Below are positions 16,873 through 28,624 of a stretch of DNA of 64,000 bases, piece by piece. Below the pieces are notes generated by a model. The model was not told the origin of the DNA, did no database searches, and worked only from the letters and a program-made list of their open reading frames with translations. Position numbers and translations under genes: made by a program. This DNA is from Peribacillus alkalitolerans (GTDB lineage Bacteria > Bacillota > Bacilli > Bacillales > DSM-1321). Each line of letters starts with the position of its first letter. The first letter of the stretch is position 1. Where the stretch lies: positions 62,001-126,000 of the forward strand of contig NZ_JAAGVZ010000007.1 of the NCBI RefSeq assembly GCF_010882125.1, given 5' to 3'.

Positions 16873-17328
16873 ATGATATCTAAATTTAAATCATTTTTTG
16901 CACTAGAAGATGAATATGAGTATAAAGAAGAAATTGTAGAAGAAAAAGAAGTAGAACAGAAACCTGTGAAGGCTACTAATATGAAAAAACAAACTTCTCC
17001 TCAGGGTGGAGGACAGAATGTTGTGAGTATCCAAAGCTTACAGAAATCTTCAAAGGTCGTATTATTAGAGCCGAGAGTATATTCAGATTCTCAGGAAATA
17101 GCTGACCATTTAAAAAATAAAAAAGCTGTAGTTGTAAACCTGCAGAGAATATCTCACGATCAGGCAAAGAGAATTGTAGATTTTTTAAGTGGTACTGTCT
17201 ATGCCATCGGTGGAGATATTTCTAAGATTGGTCCAAATATTTTCCTTTGTACGCCTGATAATGTAGATGTTACCGGTACAATCACAGGTGTTGGCTATGA
17301 AGAAGAATATGAAGATTCGAGGTGGTAA
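16873..17328 (+). CDS. sepF: Cell division protein SepF
   Basis: 151-residue FtsZ-bundling protein that also tethers FtsZ to the membrane. The N-terminal amphipathic helix [14 protein letters not shown] is the membrane anchor. A charged Glu- and Lys-rich linker follows (residues 15-55). The C-terminal SepF domain starts near [20 protein letters not shown] and includes [21 protein letters not shown] and [26 protein letters not shown] lies just upstream of the ATG. It binds the FtsZ C-terminal peptide encoded at 9651-10802. Confidence 0.96.
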   Translation: MISKFKSFFALEDEYEYKEEIVEEKEVEQKPVKATNMKKQTSPQGGGQNVVSIQSLQKSSKVVLLEPRVYSDSQEIADHLKNKKAVVVNLQRISHDQAKRIVDFLSGTVYAIGGDISKIGPNIFLCTPDNVDVTGTITGVGYEEEYEDSRW

Positions 17329-17334
17329 TAGTTA

Positions 17335-17598
17335 ATGTCAGTTTTGCTAAATGTCATTTATTATTTACTTGAGATGTATTCATGGGGTTTAATAATCTAT
17401 ATTTTAATGTCATGGTTCCCAAATGCTAGAGAATCTTCATTTGGTCAAATCTTGGCTCGTATATGTGAACCTTATTTAGAGGTTTTTCGTCGGTTCATCC
17501 CACCAATCGGAATGATCGATATCTCGCCAATTGTTGCAATTGTTGTACTGAACTTTTCACAAAGAGGTCTCATCGCACTATTTGCATGGATGATGTAA
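17335..17598 (+). CDS. ylmG: YggT-family membrane protein YlmG
   Basis: 87-residue membrane protein with two hydrophobic segments (about residues 3-25 and 60-84), separated by the conserved WFPNARESSFGQILARICEPYLEVFRR-type region. It is always near sepF in Firmicutes and cyanobacteria and is thought to help envelope or division processes, but no biochemical function is known. It lies seven bases after sepF, so it is co-translated, and is followed by a terminator. Confidence 0.92.
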   Translation: MSVLLNVIYYLLEMYSWGLIIYILMSWFPNARESSFGQILARICEPYLEVFRRFIPPIGMIDISPIVAIVVLNFSQRGLIALFAWMM

Positions 17599-17609
17599 TT
17601 TACAAAAGG

Positions 17610-17635
17610 GAAGGCTCCAAATTGGGGCCTTTTTA
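17610..17635 (+). terminator. Rho-independent terminator after ylmG
   Basis: Stem AAGGCTCC / GGGGCCTT (one G-U pair) followed by TTTT. Confidence 0.75.
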
Positions 17636-17677
17636 TACTTTATGAAAGTATATTGATGAAAGGATTTATAGACATTT

Positions 17678-18451
17678 ATGAGCATTTATCAACATTTTAG
17701 AGCCGAAGAGAAAGAATTCATCGATCAAGTAATGGAATGGAAAGAATACGTTACATCGACTTACACCCATAAATTAACAGATTTCCTGGACCCAAGGGAA
17801 CAACAAATCGTTCAATCATTAATTGGAAAAGATGATGAGGTACGTGTCATATTTTATGGTGGATCCGAAAACTCGGAGAGAAAACGAGCAATCATATATC
17901 CAGATTATTTTCAACCTGAAATTGAAGACTTTGCCATTACAGTTTTTGAAGTGAAATATCCTAAGAAATTTGTAACTCTTGAACATCGACAGGTTCTTGG
18001 GACCATTATGTCACTTGGTTTAAAAAGGGAAAAGTTCGGGGATGTCATTTTACAGGGTGAAAGAGTCCAATTTATTGCGGCTGCTGAAATTGAGAGTTAC
18101 GTTGAAAATAATCTAGACAAAGTTGGAAAAGCGGGAATCTCATTAGAAAAAATACCTGTAAATTCAGTCTTACAATCGGTGCAGCAATGGCAAGAGCTCG
18201 TATTTACCGCTTCTTCCATGAGGCTAGATGTATTAATTTCATCCATAACCAATCTTTCAAGGCAAAAGTCCCAGATGCTAATTGAAGGAAAAAGGGTTAA
18301 AGTAAATCATAAATTGATCGAAAGTACGTCATTTGAGTGTGGAGAAGGGGATGTATTTTCCGTTCGTGGATTTGGGAGGTTCAAGATTTTATCGATAGAA
18401 GGTAAGACAAAGAAAGATAAATGGCGAATTCAGGCAGGAAAACAAAAATAA
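17678..18451 (+). CDS. ylmH: S4-domain RNA-binding protein YlmH
   Basis: 257-residue cytoplasmic RNA-binding protein. The N-terminal part carries LTDFLDPREQQIV and VRVIFYGGSENSERKRAIIYP. The C-terminal S4 domain (about residues 182-240) has MRLDVLISSITNLSRQKSQM and VKVNHKLIESTSFECGEGD. Bacillus YlmH has been linked to rescue of stalled ribosome nascent chains, working in parallel with RqcH; rqcH is also in this window (36180-37889). Start is ATG with GAAAGGA about ten bases upstream. Confidence 0.92.
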   Translation: MSIYQHFRAEEKEFIDQVMEWKEYVTSTYTHKLTDFLDPREQQIVQSLIGKDDEVRVIFYGGSENSERKRAIIYPDYFQPEIEDFAITVFEVKYPKKFVTLEHRQVLGTIMSLGLKREKFGDVILQGERVQFIAAAEIESYVENNLDKVGKAGISLEKIPVNSVLQSVQQWQELVFTASSMRLDVLISSITNLSRQKSQMLIEGKRVKVNHKLIESTSFECGEGDVFSVRGFGRFKILSIEGKTKKDKWRIQAGKQK

Positions 18452-18494
18452 TTAAAGAATTTGGAGGATTTACAAATCTCCTGTCGAAAAGTAG

Positions 18495-18500
18495 TATAAT
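18495..18500 (+). promoter_or_regulatory. Probable -10 box of the divIVA promoter
   Basis: A perfect TATAAT lies 35 bases before the divIVA ATG. The best upstream -35 candidate, TTTACA at 18469-18474, is 20 bases away, which is longer than ideal. Confidence 0.45.
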
Positions 18501-18535
18501 ACTATATATATAGAATATTGTTTGGAGGTGCGGTT

Positions 18536-19036
18536 ATGCCATTAACTCCGCTGGATATACATAACAAGGAATTCAATAAAGGATTCCGAGGATATGACGA
18601 AGATGAAGTAAACGAATTCTTGGATCAAATTATCAAAGATTATGAATTAATATTACGTGAAAAGAAAGAATTAGAAGAAAAGCTTAATGATGTCCACGAG
18701 AGACTAGGACATTTTACTAATATTGAGGAAACGCTCAATAAATCGATCGTGATTGCACAAGAAGCTGGTGAAGAAGTAAAAAGGAACGCACAAAAGGAAG
18801 CGAAGTTAATCCTTAAAGAAGCGGAAAAAAATGCAGATCGCATAGTGAATGATTCCCTTTCAAAAGCAAGAAGAATTGCACTTGAAATAGAGGAACTTAA
18901 AAAGCAATCGAAAGTTTTCCGTACTAGGTTCAAAATGCTGATAGAAGCCCAATTGGACTTATTAAAAAATGATGATTGGGATCACTTAATGGAATTCGAA
19001 ATCGATGCAACTGAATTAGAATTCGAAGAAAAGTAA
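18536..19036 (+). CDS. divIVA: Cell division initiation/polar organiser DivIVA
   Basis: 166-residue coiled-coil protein that senses negative membrane curvature at septa and poles, positions MinCD through MinJ, and anchors the chromosome origin during sporulation. The N-terminal membrane-binding domain PLTPLDIHNKEFNKGFRGYD with DEVNEFLDQI is diagnostic. A short linker and a long Glu/Lys/Ala-rich coiled coil (residues 60-150) follow. I start at ATG 18536, preceded by GGAGGTG; a TTG at 18518 would add six residues that homologues lack. The next gene, ileS, has its own promoter and T-box. Confidence 0.96.
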   Translation: MPLTPLDIHNKEFNKGFRGYDEDEVNEFLDQIIKDYELILREKKELEEKLNDVHERLGHFTNIEETLNKSIVIAQEAGEEVKRNAQKEAKLILKEAEKNADRIVNDSLSKARRIALEIEELKKQSKVFRTRFKMLIEAQLDLLKNDDWDHLMEFEIDATELEFEEK

Positions 19037-19075
19037 TCAGCATGCGTGGATTTTTTAAAGAATCCAATCGCCTTC

Positions 19076-19105
19076 TTGACTCTTTGCCAACTGTTAGCAT
19101 ATAAT
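19076..19105 (+). promoter_or_regulatory. SigA promoter of ileS leader
   Basis: TTGACT (19076-19081), an 18-base spacer and TATAAT (19100-19105), located 40 bases after the divIVA stop. Confidence 0.8.
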
Positions 19106-19111
19106 TTCAAC

Positions 19112-19400
19112 AAGAATCTTTTACTTATCATATCTAAAATCATGACCATGATGGGGACAGTACAATTACTCAAGTCTTACCTTAGCGAGTCGGGGATGGT
19201 GAAAGCCCGATATAAGCGAGAAATTGGAAAATCACCCCGGAGTTTCCTGCTGAACAGTTTATAAAGTCAGTAAGCAGGGCGTCACATCCGCGTTAAGGAT
19301 GCTCAGAGTGGATATTTTCATTATGAAGATATTTATTAGGGTGGTACCACGGGAACAAAGCCTTCTCGTCCCTTTTTAGGGATTAGAAGGCTTTTTTTAT
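19112..19400 (+). promoter_or_regulatory. T-box riboswitch leader of ileS
   Basis: Untranslated leader that binds uncharged tRNA-Ile and switches between terminator and antiterminator. The antiterminator T-box sequence is clear: AGGGTGGTACCACGG at 19338-19352, where TGGT pairs with the tRNA acceptor end. The upstream Stem I region contains GGGGACAGTACAATTACT-like and GAAAGCCCGATA-like segments. An ATC isoleucine codon at 19231-19233 is the likely specifier. The leader terminator lies at 19357-19397. A 72-codon ORF in this region is an artefact of the leader. Confidence 0.92.
19357..19397 (+). terminator. T-box-controlled terminator of ileS
   Basis: Stem AAAGCCTTCT / AGAAGGCTTT with an inner CCCTTTTTAGGG hairpin, followed by a T-run. 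It is mutually exclusive with the T-box antiterminator. Confidence 0.9.
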
Positions 19401-19455
19401 TTCTCTCCGTAACTAATCCATTTAATGATAAGTAACAAATTAGGAGGAATGTAAC

Positions 19456-22233
19456 ATGGAATTAAAAGATACTCTTTTAATGCCGAAAACTGAATTCCCA
19501 ATGCGTGGGAATTTGCCAAAAAGAGAGCCTGAAATGCAAGAGCAATGGGAAACGATGAATATCTACCAAAAGGTACAGGAACATACTAAAGGAAAACCAA
19601 TGTTCGTTCTACATGACGGACCTCCATATGCAAATGGAGATATCCATATGGGGCATGCCTTAAATAAAATCCTAAAAGATTTCATTGTTCGTTTTAAATC
19701 AATGAGCGGATTCAATGCACCTTATGTCCCTGGATGGGATACTCATGGTTTACCGATTGAAACGGCTTTGACAAAAAATAAAAAAGTAAACAGAAAAGAA
19801 ATGAGCGTTGCGGAATTCCGTAAGCTTTGTGAAGAATATGCTTATGAGCAAATCAATAATCAACGTGGTCAATTTAAACGTCTTGGAGTACGTGGAGATT
19901 GGGAAAACCCATATATCACTTTAAAGCCAGAATACGAAGCACAGCAAATTAAAGTGTTCGGTGAAATGGCGAAAAAGGGCTACATTTATAAAGGTTTAAA
20001 ACCAGTTTACTGGTCTCCGTCAAGTGAGTCAGCTTTAGCCGAAGCAGAGATTGAATACCATGACAAACGTTCTGCATCCATTTATGTAGGATTTGAAGTG
20101 ACAAATGGAAATGGAGTTCTTGAAGAAGGGACTCAAATCGTAATTTGGACGACGACACCATGGACGATTCCAGCCAACCTTGGCATTGCGCTTCATCCTG
20201 ATTTGGAATATGTAGTCGTAGAAGCAAATGACAAGAAATATCTTGTAGCCAATGAGTTGCTTGAAGCTGTCAAAAAGGCAGTAGGATGGGAAGAGGCGAA
20301 CGTTCTTAAGTCTGTTCAAGGTAGTGACTTGGAAAGAGTCGTTGCGAAACACCCACTTTACGACCGCGAATCCCTAGTAGTACTTGGTGACCACGTTACA
20401 ACAGAGGCAGGAACTGGCTGTGTCCATACGGCTCCAGGTCACGGGGAAGATGACTTCATCGTAGGACAGAAATATGATCTAGGTGTACTTTGCCCAGTTG
20501 ATGAAAAGGGCTATATGACTAATGAAGCTCCTGGTTTTGAAGGACAATTCTACGATGAAGCCAACAAGCCAATCACAGAAAAATTAAAAGAAGCAGATGC
20601 TCTACTTGCGCTTTCATTCATTACACACTCCTACCCACATGACTGGAGAACAAAAAAACCAACAATCTTCCGTGCTACTGCTCAATGGTTTGCTTCCATT
20701 AAAGATTTCCGTGTAGATTTGTTAAAAGCAGTAGAGGAAACAAAATGGGTTCCTGCATGGGGAGAAACAAGATTGTTCAATATGGTCAGAGATCGTGGAG
20801 ATTGGTGTATTTCTCGTCAACGTGCATGGGGAGTGCCAATTCCAGTGTTCTTTGCTGAGAATGGCGATCCAATCATCAATGATGAAACGATTGATCACGT
20901 ATCTAATCTGTTCCGTGAGCATGGCTCAAATGTATGGTTCGAAAGAGAAGCCAAAGATTTATTACCTGAAGGATTCACACATCCAGGAAGTCCTAATGGT
21001 AAGTTCACTAAAGAAACAGATATCATGGATGTTTGGTTCGATTCTGGATCATCCCATCAGTCCGTTTTAGAAGAGAGAGAAGACCTACAGCGACCGGCAG
21101 ACCTTTATTTAGAAGGATCAGACCAATACCGAGGTTGGTTTAATTCATCCCTTTCTACAGCTGTGGCGGTAACTGGTAAAGCTCCTTACAAAGGCGTTTT
21201 AAGCCATGGTTTCGTGCTAGATGGTGAAGGCCGTAAAATGAGTAAATCATTAGGTAACGTAGTTGTACCAGAAAAAGTCATGAACCAACTAGGTGCTGAC
21301 ATCTTAAGGCTGTGGGTAGCATCTGTAGATTATCAATCTGACGTTCGCGTTTCTGATGCAATCCTAAAGCAAGTAGCAGAAGTATATCGTAAAATCCGTA
21401 ATACTTTCCGTTTCTTGTTAGGAACACTTGATGGCTTCAATCCAGAAGTTGACAGGGTTGAGTACAACAGCTTACGTGAAGTGGATCAATTTATGTTGGT
21501 TAAACTAAATAAGCTAATTAAAAACGTGAAAAATGGTTATGAAAACTATGAATTCGCTAGCATCTATCATCAAATCAATAATTTCTGCACATTGGACCTA
21601 AGTGCATTCTACTTGGATTACGCTAAAGATATCCTTTATTGCGAAGCACCAAATAGTCCAGAAAGAAGAGCGATTCAGACTGTTTTATTTGATACATTGC
21701 TTTCATTAACAAAATTAGTTTCACCAATCCTATCACATACAGCTGATGAAGTTTGGGCATTTGTACCGAACGTTAAAGAAGAAAGTGTTCAATTAACAGA
21801 AATGCCTACTTATACTGAATTGCCTAATGCTGAAGTGCTTGAAAACAAATGGAATGCGTTCATGAAGCTTCGTGATGATGTGTTGAAGGCGCTAGAAGAA
21901 GCACGTAATCAAAAAGTGATTGGGAAATCATTAAATGCGAAAGTAACACTTTACTTAAAAGATTCTTCAAAAGAACTATTAGCAAGCATCCATGAAAGTC
22001 TTGAGCAATTATTCATTGTGTCGGCTGTTGAAGTGGCAGGTACGATGGAAGAGGCTCCTGAAAGTGCATTAAAATTGGAAAATGCTGCGATTGTAGTAAG
22101 TAAGGCGGACGGTGAAATCTGTGAACGTTGCTGGAACGTATCTACAGAAGTAGGAAATGATCAAAATCATCCTACTCTTTGCCCTCGTTGTGCTACAGTA
22201 GTTAAAGAACAATATCCAGAAGTAACTCAATAA
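19456..22233 (+). CDS. ileS: Isoleucine--tRNA ligase
   Basis: 925-residue class I aminoacyl-tRNA synthetase. The HIGH-type motif reads [16 protein letters not shown] near residue 57, the CP1 editing domain contains [12 protein letters not shown] near residue 231, and the KMSKS loop is [10 protein letters not shown] near residue 595. The C-terminal zinc knuckle is CERCWNVS...CPRCA at the end. It charges tRNA-Ile and edits valine. AGGAGGAATGTAAC precedes the ATG. Expression is controlled by the T-box leader upstream, and a terminator follows, so it is a single-gene unit. Confidence 0.98.
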   Translation: MELKDTLLMPKTEFPMRGNLPKREPEMQEQWETMNIYQKVQEHTKGKPMFVLHDGPPYANGDIHMGHALNKILKDFIVRFKSMSGFNAPYVPGWDTHGLPIETALTKNKKVNRKEMSVAEFRKLCEEYAYEQINNQRGQFKRLGVRGDWENPYITLKPEYEAQQIKVFGEMAKKGYIYKGLKPVYWSPSSESALAEAEIEYHDKRSASIYVGFEVTNGNGVLEEGTQIVIWTTTPWTIPANLGIALHPDLEYVVVEANDKKYLVANELLEAVKKAVGWEEANVLKSVQGSDLERVVAKHPLYDRESLVVLGDHVTTEAGTGCVHTAPGHGEDDFIVGQKYDLGVLCPVDEKGYMTNEAPGFEGQFYDEANKPITEKLKEADALLALSFITHSYPHDWRTKKPTIFRATAQWFASIKDFRVDLLKAVEETKWVPAWGETRLFNMVRDRGDWCISRQRAWGVPIPVFFAENGDPIINDETIDHVSNLFREHGSNVWFEREAKDLLPEGFTHPGSPNGKFTKETDIMDVWFDSGSSHQSVLEEREDLQRPADLYLEGSDQYRGWFNSSLSTAVAVTGKAPYKGVLSHGFVLDGEGRKMSKSLGNVVVPEKVMNQLGADILRLWVASVDYQSDVRVSDAILKQVAEVYRKIRNTFRFLLGTLDGFNPEVDRVEYNSLREVDQFMLVKLNKLIKNVKNGYENYEFASIYHQINNFCTLDLSAFYLDYAKDILYCEAPNSPERRAIQTVLFDTLLSLTKLVSPILSHTADEVWAFVPNVKEESVQLTEMPTYTELPNAEVLENKWNAFMKLRDDVLKALEEARNQKVIGKSLNAKVTLYLKDSSKELLASIHESLEQLFIVSAVEVAGTMEEAPESALKLENAAIVVSKADGEICERCWNVSTEVGNDQNHPTLCPRCATVVKEQYPEVTQ

Positions 22234-22241
22234 TAGATCAT

Positions 22242-22276
22242 AGAGGATGATCCGTTTTGGATCGTCCTCTTTTCTT
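22242..22276 (+). terminator. Rho-independent terminator after ileS
   Basis: Stem AGAGGATGATCC / GGATCGTCCTCT with a short loop, followed by TTTTCTT. Confidence 0.9.
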
Positions 22277-22298
22277 ATAGTTGAAATTGATAATATTC

Positions 22299-22527
22299 AA
22301 AAAGGGCTGTTTTGTAGTTGCGTTTTTAGTGTAATTTAACTTTAATAATCTGAGTTGATTGTAGCGGAGGGCACTTGACTCCTGCGGGAATAAGAGGGAA
22401 GTGGGAGACCCCACAGGCGGTAACGCCGAGGAGGCTCCCACCCTCCCTGCGGAAAGCAAGTGCCTCTCGCTGCAATCAACGGACAAACTTTAACAACCAC
22501 TATGTAAACAGAGTCTTCAAAAAAGAG
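22299..22527 (+). repeat. Family A repeat, copy A4 (short form)
   Basis: The core CTGAGTTGATTGTAGCGGAG (22350-22369) to CAATCAACGGACAAA (22473-22487) matches A2 and A5, without the extra module of A1 and A3. Arms GGCACTTGACTCCTGCGGG and CTGCGGAAAGCAAGTGCC can pair. The outer end AAAGGGCTGTTTT is a degenerate form of the A2 terminal repeat. It fills the ileS-lspA gap, where B. subtilis has ylyA. Confidence 0.85.
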
Positions 22528-22573
22528 ACTACATTTTTCACATAAAGGGTAGTAACGTACCATAGTATCTTCA

Positions 22574-22603
22574 TTGTATTTAAATTTTAGGATATGCTAC
22601 AAT
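22574..22603 (+). promoter_or_regulatory. SigA promoter of lspA
   Basis: TTGTAT (22574-22579), an 18-base spacer, TACAAT (22598-22603). It lies just after repeat A4. Confidence 0.6.
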
Positions 22604-22642
22604 TCAAGGGTACATATGAGTATAGAGTTGGGGGAAGCTTGA

Positions 22643-23113
22643 GTGTATTATTACATAATTGCATTACTTGTGATTGCTTTAGATCAATGGACAAAATGGT
22701 TAATAGTGAAAAAAATGGAGCTTGGAGAAAGCGTTGAAGTAATAGGAAATTTCTTGTACATTACTTCCCATCGCAATCGTGGGGCCGCATGGGGGATTTT
22801 GCAAGGTCAAATGTGGTTTTTTTATATTATTACAGTGATCGTAATTATTGGCCTTGTCTATTACATCCAAAAGATGGGCCGTGAGCATTATATGTTAGGA
22901 GTAGCATTGAGCTTAATGCTTGGAGGGGCAATAGGTAATTTTATTGATCGATTATTTCGTAAAGAAGTTGTCGATTTTGTTAATACTTACCCGTTCGGAT
23001 ACGACTTTCCAGTGTTTAACATAGCGGATGCTGCTTTGTGTGTAGGGGTCGCTATGCTCATGATCTACATGTTATTTGAAGAAAAGTTGAAAAAGGAGAG
23101 AAGTAATGAATAA
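22643..23113 (+). CDS. lspA: Lipoprotein signal peptidase (signal peptidase II)
   Basis: 156-residue integral membrane aspartic protease that cuts signal peptides from diacylglyceryl-modified prolipoproteins. Four hydrophobic segments are visible. Conserved boxes are DQWTKW near residue 14, [13 protein letters not shown] near residue 46 and [19 protein letters not shown] near residue 93 with the first catalytic Asp, then [11 protein letters not shown] near residue 129 with the second. Start is GTG with GGGGGAAG upstream. The end overlaps the ATG of the next gene by eight bases, so the two form an operon. Confidence 0.95.
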   Translation: MYYYIIALLVIALDQWTKWLIVKKMELGESVEVIGNFLYITSHRNRGAAWGILQGQMWFFYIITVIVIIGLVYYIQKMGREHYMLGVALSLMLGGAIGNFIDRLFRKEVVDFVNTYPFGYDFPVFNIADAALCVGVAMLMIYMLFEEKLKKERSNE

Positions 23114-24020
23114 ACAGCAATTCACCATAGAAGAACAACAGGCAGGAGACAGACTGGATAAAACGCTCTCTACATTGAATGATGAATGGTCACGTACCCA
23201 AATTCAAATATGGATAAAAGATGGTAACGTTAAGGTTAATGGCGCTTCTGTCAAAACGAACTATAAGGCAGCGACTGGAGATGAGGTAGTGATCGAAATC
23301 CCAGAGCCTGAGGCACTTGATGTTGTACCCGAGGAAATGGACCTTGATATTTATTATGAGGATTCAGACGTATTAGTAGTCAATAAACCGAAAGGCATGG
23401 TTGTACATCCTGCGCCAGGTCATACGACTGGAACTCTTGTAAATGGATTGATGGCTCATTGTAAAGACCTTTCAGGTATCAACGGTGTCATGAGGCCCGG
23501 GATTGTCCATCGTATAGATAAGGATACATCAGGACTATTAATGGTCGCAAAAAATGACCTAGCACATGAAAACCTTGTTCAGCAATTGGTGGACAAGACG
23601 GTTAAGCGTAAATATAAAGCCATTGTACATGGAAATATCCCACATGATTATGGGACCATAGATGCGCCGATTGGTAGAGATAAAAAAGATCGTCAAAGTA
23701 TGACAGTTACGGAGGAAAACTCCAAAAATGCAGTGACCCATTTTCAGGTGTTAGAACGTTTTAATGATTTCACCTATGTTGAATGTCAATTGGAAACTGG
23801 GCGTACTCATCAAATTAGAGTCCACATGAAATACATTGGTTATCCTTTGGCAGGAGATCCTAAATATGGTCCGCGAAAAACTCTCGATTTAGATGGACAA
23901 GCTTTGCATGCGGGCATTCTTGGATTCACTCATCCAAGGACGAAGGAATTCATAGAGTTCGAAGCGCCGGTACCTGCCTATTTCGATGAATTGCTAGATA
24001 AACTTCGAAATAATCGTTGA
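23106..24020 (+). CDS. rluD: RluD-family 23S rRNA pseudouridine synthase YlyB
   Basis: 304-residue pseudouridine synthase. An N-terminal S4 RNA-binding domain (residues 10-75) is followed by the RluA-type catalytic domain. The catalytic aspartate lies in [20 protein letters not shown] near residue 137. [20 protein letters not shown] near residue 93 and [22 protein letters not shown] near residue 230 are family motifs. By homology it modifies helix 69 or neighbouring uridines of 23S rRNA; the exact target is not decided by sequence. Its TGA stop overlaps the -35 box of the pyr promoter. Confidence 0.93.
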   Translation: MNKQQFTIEEQQAGDRLDKTLSTLNDEWSRTQIQIWIKDGNVKVNGASVKTNYKAATGDEVVIEIPEPEALDVVPEEMDLDIYYEDSDVLVVNKPKGMVVHPAPGHTTGTLVNGLMAHCKDLSGINGVMRPGIVHRIDKDTSGLLMVAKNDLAHENLVQQLVDKTVKRKYKAIVHGNIPHDYGTIDAPIGRDKKDRQSMTVTEENSKNAVTHFQVLERFNDFTYVECQLETGRTHQIRVHMKYIGYPLAGDPKYGPRKTLDLDGQALHAGILGFTHPRTKEFIEFEAPVPAYFDELLDKLRNNR

Positions 24021-24046
24021 CAATTGGGCTAGTGAACATGTATGAT
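24017..24046 (+). promoter_or_regulatory. SigA promoter of the pyr operon
   Basis: A perfect TTGACA (24017-24022) overlaps the stop codon of the preceding gene. After 18 bases comes TATGAT (24041-24046). It drives all ten pyr genes through the first attenuator. Confidence 0.82.
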
Positions 24047-24052
24047 AACTAT

Positions 24053-24181
24053 AGTTGAATAAGAACCTTTAACACAGTCCAGAGAGACTGAGAAGGAAAC
24101 GGATGATGGATATTCTTTAGGAATATCAGTTTGAACACGCCATCTTTGTATCCTCTCGTCATGGACGAGAGGATTTTCTTC
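24053..24181 (+). promoter_or_regulatory. PyrR attenuator 1, pyr leader
   Basis: The PyrR-binding loop AGTCCAGAGAGACTG lies at 24076-24090 and fits the conserved ARUCCNGNGAGGYU core with one change (GACU for GGCU). When PyrR binds with UMP or UTP it stabilises the anti-antiterminator, freeing the terminator at 24150-24181. Confidence 0.88.
24150..24181 (+). terminator. Attenuator terminator upstream of pyrR
   Basis: Stem ATCCTCTCGT / ACGAGAGGAT followed by TTTTCTT. Confidence 0.9.
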
Positions 24182-24199
24182 GTTTCTGGGTATATGTAA

Positions 24200-24760
<561 letters not shown>

Positions 24761-24779
24761 GATAGACCCTTTTAATGGT

Positions 24780-24896
24780 AGTCCCGAGAGGCTAAAAAGG
24801 GGGGAAGGTGCGATGAAGCACCTTTGTAAGTAGAATTCTGCATGAATGAAGAATTCTACTCTCCTCCAGTAGCCCTCGCATAGACGAGGGTTTTTA
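24780..24896 (+). promoter_or_regulatory. PyrR attenuator 2, pyrR-pyrP spacer
   Basis: PyrR-binding loop AGTCCCGAGAGGCT at 24780-24793 fits the consensus fully. Hairpins AAAGGTGC-type (GGAAGGTGCG...GCACCTTTG) and AGAATTCT repeats provide the competing antiterminator, and the terminator is at 24871-24896. Confidence 0.9.
24871..24896 (+). terminator. Attenuator terminator upstream of pyrP
   Basis: Stem CCCTCG / CGAGGG followed by TTTTTAATT. Confidence 0.85.
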
Positions 24897-24933
24897 ATTG
24901 GAAAAATTAGATAAACTCTAGGAGGAGAATAAT

Positions 24934-26256
24934 ATGGAACAAGTAAAAAGAGATGTTGTTCTGGATGTACAAGAAGTACCAAAAACTGCACAGTGGATTA
25001 CCTTAAGTTTACAGCACTTATTCGCTATGTTCGGAGCTACTGTATTAGTGCCATTCTTGGTTGGATTAAGCCCAGGTGTTGCATTAGTATCTAGTGGACT
25101 TGGAACACTATCATACTTATTGATTACAAAAGGACAGATTCCAGCATACTTAGGATCTTCCTTCGCTTTCATCGCACCAATCATCGCTGCAAAATCGATG
25201 GGTGGACCTGAAGCTGCAATGTTCGGTTGCTTTTTAGCAGGTATCGTATACGGAATAGTTGCATTACTAATAAAAAGTATCGGCATAAAATGGCTGATGA
25301 AAATACTACCTCCAGTAGTAGTCGGCCCAGTCATCATGGTAATTGGTTTAGGATTAGCGGGTACAGCAGTCAATATGGCCATGTATGCAAACCCTGGAGC
25401 TCCAGCTGGAGAATTGGTGTACAGTAACACACATATTCTAGTTGCACTAGTAACATTAGGGGTAACAATTATTTGCTCGATTTTTGCAAAAGGGTTTTTG
25501 AAGCTGATCCCGATTTTAATCGGAATCATCGCTGGATATCTTACAGGGCTTGCAGTAGGAATCGTCGATTTATCAGGAATCAAAGAAGCTGCTTGGTTCC
25601 AAATGCCAGATTTCATCATACCATTTGCAACATACACTCCTGTTATCTCTTGGGAAGTTGCAGCAATCATGCTTCCAGTAGCAATAGTAACTCTTTCTGA
25701 GCACATCGGACATCAGATGGTATTAAGTAAAGTAATAGGAAGAGATGTAATTACAAAACCAGGTCTTCACCGATCCATCTTAGGAGATGGAGCTGGTATT
25801 GTAATCGGATCTTTCATCGGAGGACCACCATTGACATCTTACGGTGAAAACATCGGTGTACTGGCAATCACAAGAGCATTCAGCGTTTATGTAATAGGGG
25901 GAGCAGCAGTAACGGCAATCTGCTTCGGATTCATTGGGAAAATATCTGCACTGATCTCTTCTATCCCTTCGGCAGTCATGGGTGGTATCTCCATCCTTCT
26001 GTTCGGGATCATCGCATCTAGCGGATTAAGAATGATGATTGATAGCAGAGTAGATTTCGGAAATAACAGAAACTTGATCATTGCATCGGTCATCCTAGTA
26101 ATAGGAATTGGTGGTGCATTCATTAAACTTTCAGATACAATCTCTTTATCAGGTATGGCACTGGCTGCGATTGTAGGTGTAGTATTGAATCTAGTACTAC
26201 CAGGTAAAGAAGAAGTAAAAAATATGTTTGACCAAGAAAAGAAAAAAGCTGCATAA
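24934..26256 (+). CDS. pyrP: Uracil permease
   Basis: 440-residue membrane transporter of the NCS2 (uracil/xanthine) family, which imports uracil with protons. About fourteen hydrophobic segments are visible. Family landmarks are QHLFAMFGATVLVPFLVGL near residue 27, SFAFIAPIIAAKSMGG near residue 75, the substrate-binding glutamate region TLSEHIGHQMV near residue 253, and GGPPLTSYGENIGVLAITR near residue 297. Its position between two PyrR attenuators means uptake is repressed when pyrimidines are plentiful. AGGAGGAG precedes the ATG. Confidence 0.97.
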   Translation: MEQVKRDVVLDVQEVPKTAQWITLSLQHLFAMFGATVLVPFLVGLSPGVALVSSGLGTLSYLLITKGQIPAYLGSSFAFIAPIIAAKSMGGPEAAMFGCFLAGIVYGIVALLIKSIGIKWLMKILPPVVVGPVIMVIGLGLAGTAVNMAMYANPGAPAGELVYSNTHILVALVTLGVTIICSIFAKGFLKLIPILIGIIAGYLTGLAVGIVDLSGIKEAAWFQMPDFIIPFATYTPVISWEVAAIMLPVAIVTLSEHIGHQMVLSKVIGRDVITKPGLHRSILGDGAGIVIGSFIGGPPLTSYGENIGVLAITRAFSVYVIGGAAVTAICFGFIGKISALISSIPSAVMGGISILLFGIIASSGLRMMIDSRVDFGNNRNLIIASVILVIGIGGAFIKLSDTISLSGMALAAIVGVVLNLVLPGKEEVKNMFDQEKKKAA

Positions 26257-26274
26257 TGTTCACCTTTTAATGGA

Positions 26275-26417
26275 AGTCCAGAGAGGCTTAAAAGGGTGTT
26301 GGATATGAATATGTGTGGAACAGGAGTCGTGTACCCTATAAAGGGGAGGACGCTCTAATTTCACACATACTCAATCCATAAAACACCCTGAGCCAACTAT
26401 GGCCAGGGTGTTTTTTA
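26275..26417 (+). promoter_or_regulatory. PyrR attenuator 3, pyrP-pyrB spacer
   Basis: PyrR-binding loop AGTCCAGAGAGGCT at 26275-26288 is a perfect consensus match. The terminator at 26381-26417 precedes pyrB. Confidence 0.92.
26381..26417 (+). terminator. Attenuator terminator upstream of pyrB
   Basis: Stem AACACCCTG / CAGGGTGTT with an inner GCCA/TGGC pairing, followed by TTTTTT. Confidence 0.9.
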
Positions 26418-26433
26418 TAGAAAAAACGAATAA

Positions 26434-28620
<2,187 letters not shown>

Positions 28621-28624
<4 letters not shown>

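Noticed and set aside
18457-18482. Inverted repeat GGAG-ATTT / AAATCTCC after ylmH as a terminator
   Set aside because: The stem is short with a bulge and there is no T-run; it overlaps the divIVA promoter region.
19046-19264. 72-codon ORF between divIVA and ileS
   Set aside because: It lies wholly inside the T-box leader and promoter of ileS and has no ribosome binding site or recognisable protein features.
22238-22563. Two minus-strand ORFs in the ileS-lspA gap
   Set aside because: They cover repeat copy A4. A near-identical peptide appears at copy A5 (56747-56950), which reflects the repeat, not a gene.
24934-26256. Long minus-strand ORF antisense to pyrP (24918-25706)
   Set aside because: It mirrors the codon pattern of the permease on the other strand; low-complexity Ile/Pro/Thr translation and no start signals.
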